From assembly GCF_030317035.1 (NCBI RefSeq), contig NZ_JASZYK010000004.1, positions 558,001 to 622,000 on the forward strand: DNA of 64,000 nt, in the 5' to 3' direction. The notes below the pieces were generated by a model that had not been told where the DNA came from, ran no database searches, and was given only the letters and a program-made list of their open reading frames with translations. Shown piece after piece: positions 51,907 to 61,199 of this stretch (the stretch's first letter is position 1; each line of letters opens with the position of its first letter). Source of the stretch: Variovorax sp. J22G73 (lineage in GTDB: Bacteria; Pseudomonadota; Gammaproteobacteria; Burkholderiales; Burkholderiaceae_C). A program made the position numbers and the translations under genes.

Positions 51907-51943
51907 GGCGGGGACACTCCTGGAGGAGGCGTCGTGAAGGGGG

Positions 51944-54076
51944 TCAGGCCGCCAGCCGCTCGAGCTGCGCCACGCGGTTCATCGCGGCGTGCAGCGACAT
52001 CAGCAGGCCCAGCCGGTTCAGCCGCAGATCGGCCTGCTCGGCGTTGACCATCACGCCGTCGAAGAAGGCGTCGACCGGCTCGCGCAGCGCGGCCAGCGTC
52101 TGCAGCGAGGCGGTGTAGTCGCCGGCATCGAACTGCGCGTTGGCGGCGGGTACCACCTGCGCCATGGCGGCGTGCAGCGCCTTCTCGGCCGGCTCCTGCA
52201 GCAGCAGCTCGCTCACGTGCGCGTCGGCTTCGGGGGCCTTCTTCAGGATGTTGCCGATGCGCTTGTTGGCCGCGGCCAGCGCGGCGGCGGCAGGCAAGGC
52301 AGCGAAGGCGCGCACGGCCGCCAGCAGCTTGGGCACTTCGCCCAGGCGCTGCGGGCGCGGGGCCAGCACGGCGTCGACTTCCTGTGCGCTGGCGCCCTGC
52401 TCGCGCAGGCTGCCGGCGAGACGGTCGAGCACGAAGTCCTGCAGCTCGACGGTGGCCTTGCCGCTGTCGAAGCCGGCGATGCCGCCGAACTGCGCGGCGG
52501 CGTCCTGCAGCAGGGCGTCGAGCCCCAGCGGAAGGTCTTTCTCGATGAGCATGCGCAGCACGCCCAGCGCATGGCGGCGCAGCGCGAAGGGGTCGCGGTC
52601 GCCGGTGGGCAGGTTGCCGATGCCGAACATGCCGACCAGCGTTTCCAGCTTGTCGGCCAGCGCCACCACCACACCCACGGTGTTGCGCGGCAGTTCGTCG
52701 CCGGCGAAGCGCGGCTTGTAGTGGTCTTCGATGGCGTCGGCCACCGCGGCGTCGAGCCCGTCGTGCAGCGCGTAGTAGCGGCCCATGGTGCCCTGCAGCT
52801 CGGGGAACTCGCCGACCATGTCGGTCACGAGGTCGGCCTTGGCCAGCTGGGCGGCTTGCGTGGCCTGGGCGGCGACCTTCGCATCGCCGAGCTTTTCGGC
52901 GACGCCGCGCGCGATGTGCATCACGCGCTGCACGCGCTCGCCCTGGGTGCCCAGCTTGTTGTGATAGACCACCTTGCCCAACGACTCCACGCGCGAGGCC
53001 AGGCTCTTCTTGCGGTCCTGGTCGAAGAAGAACTTGGCGTCGGCCAGGCGCGGGCGCACCACGCGCTCGTTGCCGCCGATGACCGCGCTGGCGTCGTCGG
53101 GGCTGATGTTGCTGACCACCAGGAACTGGTGGGTGAGCTTGGCCTGCGCGTCGAGCAGCGGGAAGTACTTCTGGTTGGCCTTCATCGTGAGGATCAGGCA
53201 TTCCTGCGGCACCTCGAGGAACTCGCGCTCGAAGCTGCAGACCAGCACGTTGGGGCGCTCGACCAGCGCGGTGACTTCGTCGAGCAGCGCGTCGTCGTGG
53301 ATGGGCACCGAGCCGCCGCCGACCTTCACCGCCGCGGCGGCCAGCTGGCGTGCGATTTCTGCGCGGCGGGACTCGAAGCTGGCGATGACGGCGCCCTCTT
53401 CCTGCAGTTGCAGCGCGTAGCTGTTGGCGTCGCGCAGCACCACGGGGTCGACGGCCGCCTCGAAGCGGTGGCCGTGCGTGTCGCGCCCGGCCTTCAGGCC
53501 CAGCGCCTCGATGGGCACCACGGTGCTTCCATGCAGCGCCACCAGGCCGTGCGCGGGGCGCACGAAGCTCACGCTGCTCCAACCGGGCAGCTCGCTGCCT
53601 TCCTCGAGCTGGTAGGTCATGACCTTGGGAATCGGCAGCTTGGCGATGGCTTCGGCCAGCGCCTTCTGCAGGCCCTCGGCCAGCGTGGCGCCCTTGGCGG
53701 TGCTTTCGTAGAACAGGGCCTCGGCCTTGCCGTCCATCGCGCGCTTCAGGCCGGGCACGGCCGAGGCGTCGGCGCCCAGCGCGCCCAGGCGCTTGAGCAG
53801 CGCGGGCGTGGGCTGGCCGGACGCGTCGAGGCCGACGGCCACGGGCATGAGCTTTTGCGACACGGCCTTGTCGGCGGCGCGCTCGGCCACGTGGGTGAGG
53901 TGCGCGGCCAGGCGGCGCGGCGAGGCGTAGGCGGTGAGCACGGCGCCCGGCTCGGCCAGGCCCTGCGCCACGAGCTGGTCGCGCAGGACGCCGGCAAAGG
54001 CGTCACCGAGCTTCTTCAGCGCCTTGGGTGGCAATTCCTCGACAAACAGTTCGACAAGAAGGCTGGCAGACGACAT
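51944..54076 (-). CDS. glyS: Glycyl-tRNA synthetase beta subunit
   Basis: A 710-residue beta subunit. It opens LLVELFVEELPPKALKKLGDAFA and has YESTAKGATLAEGLQ, the VPQECLILTMKANQKYFPLLD block, SPDDASAVIGGNERVVRPRLADAKFFFDQDRKK, and an HD-like metal region (DMVGEFPELQGTMGRYYALHDGLD). The C-terminal tRNA-binding part is present to LERLAA. Length matches the 690-710 of the family. It binds tRNAGly and works with GlyQ, from which it is separated by a YdjM-like gene. Confidence 0.97.
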   Translation of the reverse strand: MSSASLLVELFVEELPPKALKKLGDAFAGVLRDQLVAQGLAEPGAVLTAYASPRRLAAHLTHVAERAADKAVSQKLMPVAVGLDASGQPTPALLKRLGALGADASAVPGLKRAMDGKAEALFYESTAKGATLAEGLQKALAEAIAKLPIPKVMTYQLEEGSELPGWSSVSFVRPAHGLVALHGSTVVPIEALGLKAGRDTHGHRFEAAVDPVVLRDANSYALQLQEEGAVIASFESRRAEIARQLAAAAVKVGGGSVPIHDDALLDEVTALVERPNVLVCSFEREFLEVPQECLILTMKANQKYFPLLDAQAKLTHQFLVVSNISPDDASAVIGGNERVVRPRLADAKFFFDQDRKKSLASRVESLGKVVYHNKLGTQGERVQRVMHIARGVAEKLGDAKVAAQATQAAQLAKADLVTDMVGEFPELQGTMGRYYALHDGLDAAVADAIEDHYKPRFAGDELPRNTVGVVVALADKLETLVGMFGIGNLPTGDRDPFALRRHALGVLRMLIEKDLPLGLDALLQDAAAQFGGIAGFDSGKATVELQDFVLDRLAGSLREQGASAQEVDAVLAPRPQRLGEVPKLLAAVRAFAALPAAAALAAANKRIGNILKKAPEADAHVSELLLQEPAEKALHAAMAQVVPAANAQFDAGDYTASLQTLAALREPVDAFFDGVMVNAEQADLRLNRLGLLMSLHAAMNRVAQLERLAA

Positions 54077-54171
54077 GGCTCAGAGCGTTGTTGGAAATGG
54101 GCCGCGAGCGGCACCGGTCACGGGCGCGCAGCGAAGCGGCGCCGTGGAGGGGAAAGAAGAAAAAGTCGAAT

Positions 54172-54723
54172 TCATGAGGCGACGGCGCCGTGGCGCCGCT
54201 CCACATTGCGGCGCGCGACGAGCACCAGCACCGCGGCCGCCAGCAAGGGCGCCCACACGGTGACCATCTCGTTGAACAGCACCGCCGCGCCGCGCGGCGA
54301 GAAGAACTTCTTCAGCGCGATCGGCGACACCTCGATGGGGCGCCACGGGCTGAAGTAGCGCACGTCGCTGAACGGCCAGAAGAAGGCGATGCCGATGCCG
54401 CCGTTGGTCAGCATGTCCAGCAGCGGATGCGACACGGTGCACAGCGAAATCCACGCCCAGCCCACCGCGCGGCGCATGCCCCAGCGCGGCGCGAGCCACC
54501 AGCCAACCAGGCCCAGCAGCAGCGCGAACAGCAGCGTGTGCGTGAAGCCGCGGTGCCCCGCCATGCCGCCGTAGGCGATGCCGAGCTTGAAGGCCAGGCC
54601 GTCGAAGTCGGGCGCGATGGCCGCGACCATGCCCGCCAGCAGCGCCGGCACCGGCACGCGCCGCGTGCCCAGCGCAAGGGCTGCGCAGACGGGAACGGCG
54701 ACGTGGGTGAAGACGGTGGGCAT
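54172..54723 (-). CDS. YdjM-like membrane-bound metal-dependent hydrolase (DUF457)
   Basis: A 183-residue membrane protein with about four helices. It has the DUF457/YdjM motifs: PTVFTHVAVPVCAALALG at the start (His), APDFDGLAFKLGIAYGGMAGHRGFTHTLLFALLLGL (D and HRGxTH, metal ligands), and VSHPLLDMLTNGGIGIAFFWPFSDVRYF. Family members are probably zinc hydrolases of the membrane; E. coli YdjM is under LexA control. It lies between glyQ (29 bp) and glyS (95 bp) in the same direction, breaking the usual glyQ-glyS adjacency. The substrate is unknown. Confidence 0.87.
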   Translation of the reverse strand: MPTVFTHVAVPVCAALALGTRRVPVPALLAGMVAAIAPDFDGLAFKLGIAYGGMAGHRGFTHTLLFALLLGLVGWWLAPRWGMRRAVGWAWISLCTVSHPLLDMLTNGGIGIAFFWPFSDVRYFSPWRPIEVSPIALKKFFSPRGAAVLFNEMVTVWAPLLAAAVLVLVARRNVERRHGAVAS

Positions 54724-54752
54724 CGGTTATGGCGTAGCGGGTGCGGTGTGGA

Positions 54753-55661
<909 letters not shown>

Positions 55662-55918
55662 GAAGCTGGCCGGCAGGGGCCGGACATTGGACGGTAGCGT
55701 GGACGGGTAGCGCGGCGACACGCCGCGAAAGCGGGCGATTTTACGTTCGGAGGGCAACTCTCCCACAGCGGCGCGGGAAGTCGCCTGCTGGCGAGGGCGC
55801 GCGGCGGGTGCGACAACTGCCAACCCGTCGCTTGCGACAGACCGCGGCGAGCGCCATCCCTCTCTTTTTTCCGCCGCTTTCCACCCGCCCTCCTCCGTTT
55901 TTCCCTGGACCCCTGGAC

Positions 55919-56905
55919 ATGCCCGTGCCCGAGCCCACACCCGACGCTCCCCTTTTCATCGTGCTCAACGCCGGCTCCGGCAGCGAAGACGCGGCCGAGG
56001 CGCGCCGGGTCATCGAAGAAGGCTGCGCCGCGGCCGGCCGGCGCCTGCGCATCTTCGTGGTCGACGGCCCCGGCCGGGTGCAGGCGCTGGCGCGCGAAGC
56101 GGTCGAGCGGGCGCGCGCGGCCGGCGGCGTGGTGGTGGCGGCGGGCGGCGACGGCACCATCAACGCGGTGGCGCAGGCCACGCTGGGCAGCGGCTGCGCC
56201 TTCGGCGTGCTGCCGCAGGGCACCTTCAACTATTTCAGCCGCACCCACGGCATTCCGCGCGACACGGCGCAGGCGCTGCACATCCTGCTGACCGAGCAGC
56301 CCCGGGCGGTGCAGGTCGGGCTGGTAAACGACCGCGTGTTCCTGGTCAACGCCAGCATGGGCCTGTACGCCGAGCTGCTGGAAGAGCGTGAGAGCTACAA
56401 GTCGCGCTTCGGCCGCAGCCGCTGGATCGCTTTCGGCGCCGGGCTGCTCACGGTGCTGCGCGGCCACCGGCACTGGAACCTGCGCATGGCCTGGCGCGGC
56501 AAGGAGCGCGACATTCGCACGCCCACGCTGTTCGTCGGCAACAACCCGTTGCAGCTGCACCAGGTCGGCATCGCCGAGGCCGACGCGCCGGAGCAGGGGC
56601 AGCTCGCCGCCATCGCGCTGAAGCCGGTGGGGCCGTTGTCGATGCCAGGGCTGCTGGTGCGTGGCGCGCTGGGGCGGCTGGGCGATGCCGACGAGGTGCT
56701 GAGCTTTCCGTTCGAGTCGCTCACCGTCAAGGGCAGCCGGGCGCTCGGTCCGGTGGGCCCGCGGGGCCCGCGCCGCGTGAAGGTGGCGACCGACGGCGAG
56801 ATCGGCTGGGTCGACATGCCGCTGCTGTTTCGCGTGTCGCCCGAGCCGCTGTGGCTGGTGCGGCCCGCGCAGACCGCGCCCGAGCTGGAAGCCGCCCGCG
56901 AATGA
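55919..56905 (+). CDS. Diacylglycerol/lipid kinase family protein
   Basis: A 328-residue DagK-type kinase. It has VLNAGSGSEDAAEARRV at the start, the nucleotide motif VVVAAGGDGTINAVAQATLGSG near residues 78-99, and FGVLPQGTFNYFSRTHGIP. The second domain contains LVGLVNDRVFLVNASMGLYAELLEER and a terminal beta-sheet region. It phosphorylates a lipid such as diacylglycerol or a long-chain base at the inner face of the membrane. No membrane helix is present. It runs into a phosphoesterase (8 bp) and a PAP2 phosphatase, so the trio may be a lipid-phosphate operon. The start MPVPEP lies at the family N-terminus. Confidence 0.88.
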   Translation: MPVPEPTPDAPLFIVLNAGSGSEDAAEARRVIEEGCAAAGRRLRIFVVDGPGRVQALAREAVERARAAGGVVVAAGGDGTINAVAQATLGSGCAFGVLPQGTFNYFSRTHGIPRDTAQALHILLTEQPRAVQVGLVNDRVFLVNASMGLYAELLEERESYKSRFGRSRWIAFGAGLLTVLRGHRHWNLRMAWRGKERDIRTPTLFVGNNPLQLHQVGIAEADAPEQGQLAAIALKPVGPLSMPGLLVRGALGRLGDADEVLSFPFESLTVKGSRALGPVGPRGPRRVKVATDGEIGWVDMPLLFRVSPEPLWLVRPAQTAPELEAARE

Positions 56906-56912
56906 GCTGCCG

Positions 56913-57734
56913 ATGACTTGCCTCCTGCAGATTTCCGACCCGCACTTCGGCACCGAGCAGCCCGAGGTGCTGCAGGCGCTCGAGCGGCTGTCGCACGCGC
57001 TGGCGCCGGGGCTGGTCGTGTTTTCAGGCGACATCACCCAGCGCGCCACCGTGGCGCAGTTCGCGGCGGCGCGCGCCTTCGCCGACCGGCTGGGCGCGCC
57101 GGTGCTGGCCGTGCCGGGCAACCACGACATTCCGCTGTACCAGTTGGCCGCGCGCGTGTTCGCGCCCTATGCGCGCTACCGCCAGGCCTTCGGCGACGAC
57201 CTGGAGCCGGTGTTCGAGTCGCCCGAGTGGCTGGTGGTCACGGTCAACACCACGCGCTGGTACCGCCATGAAGACGGCGCGGTCTCGGCGGCGCAGGTGG
57301 AGCGGGTGGCGCAGCGGCTCGCTTCCGCGCTGCCGTCGCAGGTGCGCGTGGTGGTGACGCACCAGCCGGTGATGGTCACGCGCACGCAGGACCTGGGCAA
57401 CCGCCTGCACGGCCGCGAGAAGGCCGTGGCGCGCTGGACGGCGGCGGGCGCCGACCTGGTGCTGGGCGGCCACATCCACCTGCCCTTCGTGCGGCCGCTG
57501 CACGACGCCTTCGCGGGCTGCGCGCGCACGGCATGGGCGGTGCAGGCGGGCACGGCCACGTCGTGGCGGGTGCGCGCGGGGCACCCCAACTCGGTGAACG
57601 TGGTGCGCCCGGACATGGTCGAAGGCCGTCGCGCGTGCCGGGTGGAACGCTGGGACTACGTGGCGCGCGACAAGGCCTTCGGCTGCGCCGAAGTATTCGG
57701 GCTTTCTCTTGCCAGCGAAGCGACGCAGCCTTAG
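56913..57734 (+). CDS. Metallophosphoesterase (cyclic-nucleotide/lipid phosphatase type)
   Basis: A 273-residue calcineurin-like phosphoesterase with all metal motifs: LLQISDPHFGT (DxH), VVFSGDITQRA (GDxxxR variant GDITQ), AVPGNHDIPLY (GNHD), VVTHQPV (H) and LGGHIHLPF (GHxH). The family includes CpdA, UDP-diacylglucosamine hydrolase relatives and others. It is 8 bp downstream of the lipid kinase and 12 bp upstream of PAP2. A phosphate-removing role on a lipid head group would fit the neighbours, but cAMP hydrolysis is the known alternative. Confidence 0.87.
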   Translation: MTCLLQISDPHFGTEQPEVLQALERLSHALAPGLVVFSGDITQRATVAQFAAARAFADRLGAPVLAVPGNHDIPLYQLAARVFAPYARYRQAFGDDLEPVFESPEWLVVTVNTTRWYRHEDGAVSAAQVERVAQRLASALPSQVRVVVTHQPVMVTRTQDLGNRLHGREKAVARWTAAGADLVLGGHIHLPFVRPLHDAFAGCARTAWAVQAGTATSWRVRAGHPNSVNVVRPDMVEGRRACRVERWDYVARDKAFGCAEVFGLSLASEATQP

Positions 57735-57745
57735 GGTGCGCCGCT

Positions 57746-58600
57746 ATGTCGACGGAAGCCCCCCTCTCCTCTCTCCCCGCTCTTTCGCCCCTCCCTTCCC
57801 TGGTTCTCACCGCGCAGCAGCTCGGCGCGCATGCGCTGCCCTGGTTCGTTTCGCTGCTCGCGGTCGCGATGCTGGGAGCCGGCGCGGTCTGCCATGTGCT
57901 GCAGAAGCGCCACTTCAACACGCTGGACACCGACGAGCCCAGCGAGCCGCGCATCGCGCTCGGGCTGGCGTCGGGCTTCGTGCTGATCCTGCTGGCGGCC
58001 AGCCTGTTCGCGTGGATCGCGTCGAACATTTCCGACGGCCGCGTGGTCGGCCAGGCCGACCATGCGCTCACCGACGCCATCGCCGCGCACCTGCCGTGGG
58101 CTGCGCTGGTGGTGTTCAGCTGGGTCACGCACCTGGGCGACGCGGCTTTCCTGGCGCCGGTGTGCGTGCTGGTGGCGGCCGTGCTGTGGTGGCACCGGCA
58201 CCGCGGGCTGGCGCTGGGCTGGGTGATGGCGCTGGGCGGCATCGTGGTGCTGAACCCGGCGCTGAAGCACATCTTCGCGCGGGCCCGGCCGCTGCACGAC
58301 CACGGGCTGGCGCTGGAGACCAGCTACAGCTTTCCCAGCGGCCACAGCGCGGGCGCGATCGTGAGCTACGGGATGCTGCTGTACCTGGTGCTGCGCACCA
58401 TGCCGCCGCGCTGGCATGTGCCGGGCGCGATGGCCGCCGCCGGGGCCATCGTCACCATCGCCTGCAGCCGCATCTTCCTGCAGGTGCATTTCGCGAGCGA
58501 TGTGGCCGCCGGCCTGCTGACCGGCCTGGCCTGGCTGCTGGTGTGCGTGGGCAGCCTGGAATACGCGCGGCACCGCAAGCTGCGGCGCGCGCTGGCCTGA
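57746..58600 (+). CDS. PAP2-family phosphatase, integral membrane
   Basis: A 284-residue membrane protein with about six helices. The three PAP2 motifs are intact: KHIFARARP (KxxxxxxRP), SYSFPSGHSAG (PSGH), and SRIFLQVHFASDV (SRxxxxxHxxxD). Such enzymes remove phosphate from phosphatidic acid, phosphatidylglycerophosphate or undecaprenyl diphosphate on the outer face. It ends the kinase-phosphoesterase-PAP2 set. A start upstream was not used because the family match begins at MSTEAP. The exact lipid is unknown. Confidence 0.9.
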   Translation: MSTEAPLSSLPALSPLPSLVLTAQQLGAHALPWFVSLLAVAMLGAGAVCHVLQKRHFNTLDTDEPSEPRIALGLASGFVLILLAASLFAWIASNISDGRVVGQADHALTDAIAAHLPWAALVVFSWVTHLGDAAFLAPVCVLVAAVLWWHRHRGLALGWVMALGGIVVLNPALKHIFARARPLHDHGLALETSYSFPSGHSAGAIVSYGMLLYLVLRTMPPRWHVPGAMAAAGAIVTIACSRIFLQVHFASDVAAGLLTGLAWLLVCVGSLEYARHRKLRRALA

Positions 58601-58601
58601 G

Positions 58602-58626
58602 CCGGGCCAGGCCAGGCCAGGCCCGG
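58602..58626. terminator. Hairpin between the PAP2 and asparaginase genes
   Basis: CCGGGCC (58602-58608) and GGCCCGG (58620-58626) form a 7-bp stem around three tandem CCAGG units. It lies between convergent genes, 2 and 5 bp from their stops, and could protect both transcript ends. There is no T-run. Confidence 0.5.
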
Positions 58627-58630
58627 GAGA

Positions 58631-59701
58631 TCAATACTCCCAGAAGATGCGTTGCAGTTCTTTGGTGTCGCTGGTCTTGGTCAGCGCGACCATCGCCAGG
58701 ATGCGCGCCTTCTGCGGGCGCAGGTCGTGCGCCACCACCCAGTCGTACTTGTCGTCGGGCTGCTCGGCGTTGCGGATCACGAAGCCGTCGGGCACGCGCG
58801 AGCTGCGAATGACGATCACGCCGTCGGCGCGCGCCTTCTGCAGGTTGGGCACGATGCGGTCGGCCACCGAGCCGTTGCCCGTGCCGCCGTGGATCAGCGC
58901 CTTCACGCCGCTCTTGGCAATGGCGTCGATGGCAACCGAGGACACGCCTTCGTAGCCCATGGCGATCTCCACCGGCGGCAGCGCGTTGATGCTGTCGATG
59001 TTGAACTCCGAGTTCATGGTGTGGCGCTTCACCGGCGCGCGGAACCAGTAGTTCCGGCCCTCCACCACCATGCCCAGCGGGCCCCACTGGCTGGAGAAGG
59101 CGCTGGTCTTGATGTTGACGTTCTTGCTCACGTCGCGGCCGCTGTCGATGTTGTCGTTCATCGTCACCAGCACACCCTTGCCCATGGCGTCCTTGCTGCC
59201 CGCCACGTTCACGGCGTCGTACAGGTTGAGCGCACCGTCGGCCGACAGCGCGGTGCCCGGGCGCATCGAGCCGACCACCACGATGGGCTTGGCGGTGTGC
59301 ACGGTGAGGGTCAGGAAGTAGGCGGTTTCCTCGAGCGTGTCGGTGCCGTGAGTGATGACGATGCCGTCCACGTCGGGCTGCTTCGACAGCGCCGACACGC
59401 GCTTGGCCAGCGTCAGCAGGTTGTCGTTGGTGAGGCTTTCCGATGCGACCTGGAACACCTGCTCGCCGCGCACGTTGGCCACCTTGGAAAGCTCCGGCAG
59501 GCCGGCGATGAGCTTCTCCACGCCCACCTTCGCCGCCGCGTAGGTGGCGCTGTTGACGGCCGAGGCGCCTGCGCCCGCGATGGTGCCGCCGGTGGCAAGG
59601 ATCACCACGTTGGGCAGCGCCTGCTGCGCCTGCGCGAGCGCGCTGGCCGCCAGCAGGGCGGCACCGGCCGCGAGGGCCCTGAAACGGGGAGAAAGGTACA
59701 T
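58631..59701 (-). CDS. Type II (periplasmic) asparaginase
   Basis: A 356-residue enzyme with a signal peptide (MYLSPRFRALAAGAALL to LAQAQ). The two threonine sites are VVILATGGTIAGAGAS (nucleophile Thr) and GIVITHGTDTLEETAYFL (second Thr, TDT with Asp). It also has GVLVTMNDNIDSGRDVSK and ALIHGGTGNGSV. It hydrolyses asparagine, and probably glutamine, in the periplasm to provide ammonia. The start has AGGAG eight bases upstream. It is divergent from a RutR-like regulator with 150 bp between starts; joint nitrogen control is possible. Confidence 0.93.
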   Translation of the reverse strand: MYLSPRFRALAAGAALLAASALAQAQQALPNVVILATGGTIAGAGASAVNSATYAAAKVGVEKLIAGLPELSKVANVRGEQVFQVASESLTNDNLLTLAKRVSALSKQPDVDGIVITHGTDTLEETAYFLTLTVHTAKPIVVVGSMRPGTALSADGALNLYDAVNVAGSKDAMGKGVLVTMNDNIDSGRDVSKNVNIKTSAFSSQWGPLGMVVEGRNYWFRAPVKRHTMNSEFNIDSINALPPVEIAMGYEGVSSVAIDAIAKSGVKALIHGGTGNGSVADRIVPNLQKARADGVIVIRSSRVPDGFVIRNAEQPDDKYDWVVAHDLRPQKARILAMVALTKTSDTKELQRIFWEY

Positions 59702-59851
59702 GGAGAGCTCCTGTGTTGAAGTGGAATCTTTCGAGGCGGCGAGGAAGATACATGAACCATGCCCGCATGCACCGCGCGTCCATGCCGGCATCGCATGCAG
59801 CCATGCGCGAAGGATTACCATCGACCGCGCCCCTCTGCAGCCCGCCTTGCC

Positions 59852-60553
59852 ATGAACGCCGATTCCTCAGCAGATCCCTCCGCAGATTCCGCAGCCCTCG
59901 CCGCCTCTCCCGCCCAGGAAATGCCCGCCCCCGAGGGGCCGCTGTCGCGCGCGCGGCCGGGGCGCGAACGCATCATGGCGGCGATCCGCACCGCGGCGGT
60001 CGCGGAGTTCAGCCTGCACGGCCTGAAGGGCACTTCCACCCAGGCCATCGCCGCGCGCGCCGGCCTGACCAAGCCCCAGCTGCACTACTACATCGTGGGC
60101 AAGGAAGAGCTCTACGAAGAGCTGCTGATGCAGGTGCTGCACGCGTGGAAGGTGGTGTTCTCGTTCGAGGACGCGAGCGACCCCGCCACGGTGCTGGGCG
60201 ACTACATCCGCAAGAAGCTGGACCACGCCATCGACAGCCCCGAGATGTCGCGCATCTTCACGCGCGAAATCCTCGACGGCGGGCGCAACCTGGACCGCTA
60301 CTGGCCCAACGCGCGGGCCTGGACGCAGAAGAAGGTCGACATCATCAACGGCTGGATCGCGCGCGGGCAGATGCGCCCGCTGGACGCGCGCATCCTGCTG
60401 ATGCATGTGTGGGCCATGACCCAGAGCTACGCCGACTACGCCATCCAGACGCGCGTGATGCTCGGCCTGCCGCCGGACGCGCCCATCGACCGCGAGCCGA
60501 TCGCGCGCGAGCTGGTCGCCTTCGTACTGAACGGGTGCGGCATCAAGACCTGA
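59852..60553 (+). CDS. TetR-family regulator, RutR-like
   Basis: A 233-residue regulator. The helix-turn-helix (about residues 45-90) has RERIMAAIRTAAVAEFSLHGLKGTSTQAIAARAGLTKPQLHYYIVGKEELYEELL. The C-terminal half matches the RutR ligand domain (VLGDYIRKKLDHAIDSPEMSRIFTREIL, then INGWIARGQMRP, HVWAMTQSYADYAIQ). RutR senses uracil/thymine and controls pyrimidine use. It lies 0.6 kb from a flavodoxin-fold reductase, deaminase and creatininase operon whose promoter has an inverted repeat of RutR-like half-sites. It has a long Ala/Ser-rich N-terminus of about 40 residues. The ligand may be a pyrimidine-like ring. Confidence 0.88.
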   Translation: MNADSSADPSADSAALAASPAQEMPAPEGPLSRARPGRERIMAAIRTAAVAEFSLHGLKGTSTQAIAARAGLTKPQLHYYIVGKEELYEELLMQVLHAWKVVFSFEDASDPATVLGDYIRKKLDHAIDSPEMSRIFTREILDGGRNLDRYWPNARAWTQKKVDIINGWIARGQMRPLDARILLMHVWAMTQSYADYAIQTRVMLGLPPDAPIDREPIARELVAFVLNGCGIKT

Positions 60554-60569
60554 AGCCGCGGGGCTGCAG

Positions 60570-60659
60570 GGCCCTCATGGCCCTCATGGCCGACAGGGCC
60601 GACAGGGCCGACAGGGCCGACAGGGCTGACAGGGCTGACAGGGCTGACAGGGCTGACGC
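60570..60659. repeat. Ten tandem 9-bp repeats between convergent genes
   Basis: Two GGCCCTCAT, four GGCCGACAG, three GGCTGACAG and one GGCTGACGC units run without a break from 60570 to 60659. The block fills the 109-bp gap between the TetR stop and the stop of the periplasmic-protein gene. The copies fall into three sequence classes in order, which suggests repeated slippage. Confidence 0.95.
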
Positions 60660-60662
60660 GGC

Positions 60663-61019
60663 CTAGAGCCCGTGCACGATCCAGGTGTCTCCAGGCGCCG
60701 TGGGCACGCGCACCGTGTTTTCGCCGACGTGGTCGAAGCGGTACTCGCGCCCGCCGATGGCGACCAGCCTCATGTTGGTCCACACCCGGTACTCGTAGCC
60801 GTCGGCCACCGGCGTGACCTGCAGCACGCGGAACACCGGCGGCACGACCACGGTGATGTGCACGCGCGCCGAGGCGCTGCCGCTGCCATAGCCTGACTCC
60901 GCCCGGGACGGCAGCGGCACGAGCGTGCCGACGCCTGCGAGTGCCAGCGCCAGTGCGCCGGCAACAGGCGCCGCCGCACACCGCGCGCCACTCGCCCATC
61001 GAAGCCTAGGTTCCGTCAT
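60663..61019 (-). CDS. Small exported protein, hypothetical
   Basis: A 118-residue protein with an N-terminal signal peptide (hydrophobic stretch ALALALAGVGTLVPL, cleavage near SRAES). The mature part has a glycine/serine patch (YGSGSASARVHITVVV), then beta-rich sequence with VLQVTPVADGYEYRVWTNMRLV and YRFDHVGENTVRV. It looks like a small all-beta periplasmic or surface protein. No family is recognised. It is convergent with TetR across the 9-bp repeats and divergent from the sigma-54 operon. The start MTEPRL was chosen because it lies closest to the signal peptide. Confidence 0.6.
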   Translation of the reverse strand: MTEPRLRWASGARCAAAPVAGALALALAGVGTLVPLPSRAESGYGSGSASARVHITVVVPPVFRVLQVTPVADGYEYRVWTNMRLVAIGGREYRFDHVGENTVRVPTAPGDTWIVHGL

Positions 61020-61145
61020 GTCGCCGATCAGAAAAGCAGGAAAAGCGCGCGCCCTCCGCGCCCGCCCCTCGGATATCGGCAAGCCCCGGCGGAACTGAAG
61101 GGGCGCTTGAACCGGAACTCCCGCCCCAACCCGGTGCACTCGTTC

Positions 61146-61161
61146 TGGCACGTCGCTTGCA
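61146..61161 (+). promoter_or_regulatory. Sigma-54 (-24/-12) promoter of the reductase/deaminase operon
   Basis: TGGCACG, four bases, TTGCA. The GG (61147-61148) and GC (61159-61160) are exactly 12 bp apart and match the RpoN consensus TGGCACGnnnnTTGCW. Transcription would start near 61172, 28 bp before the ATG at 61200. Sigma-54 promoters need an enhancer-binding activator such as NtrC; only a half-site-like GGTGCA lies just upstream. Confidence 0.8.
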
Positions 61162-61166
61162 TAACC

Positions 61167-61193
61167 TGACCACTTGCTCTGATTAAGCGGTCA
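61167..61193. promoter_or_regulatory. Inverted repeat overlapping the sigma-54 start site (TetR operator candidate)
   Basis: TGACCACTT, nine bases, AAGCGGTCA: 8 of 9 positions symmetrical. It covers the predicted transcription start. The outer halves TGACCA/GGTCA resemble the RutR half-site (TTGACCA), but with wider spacing. Repression by the nearby RutR-like protein is inference. Confidence 0.6.
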
Positions 61194-61199
61194 AACACC

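Noticed and set aside
60570..60659. Tandem 9-bp repeats as a CRISPR-like array
   Set aside because: Units are directly adjacent with no spacers and only 9 bp long; no cas genes.
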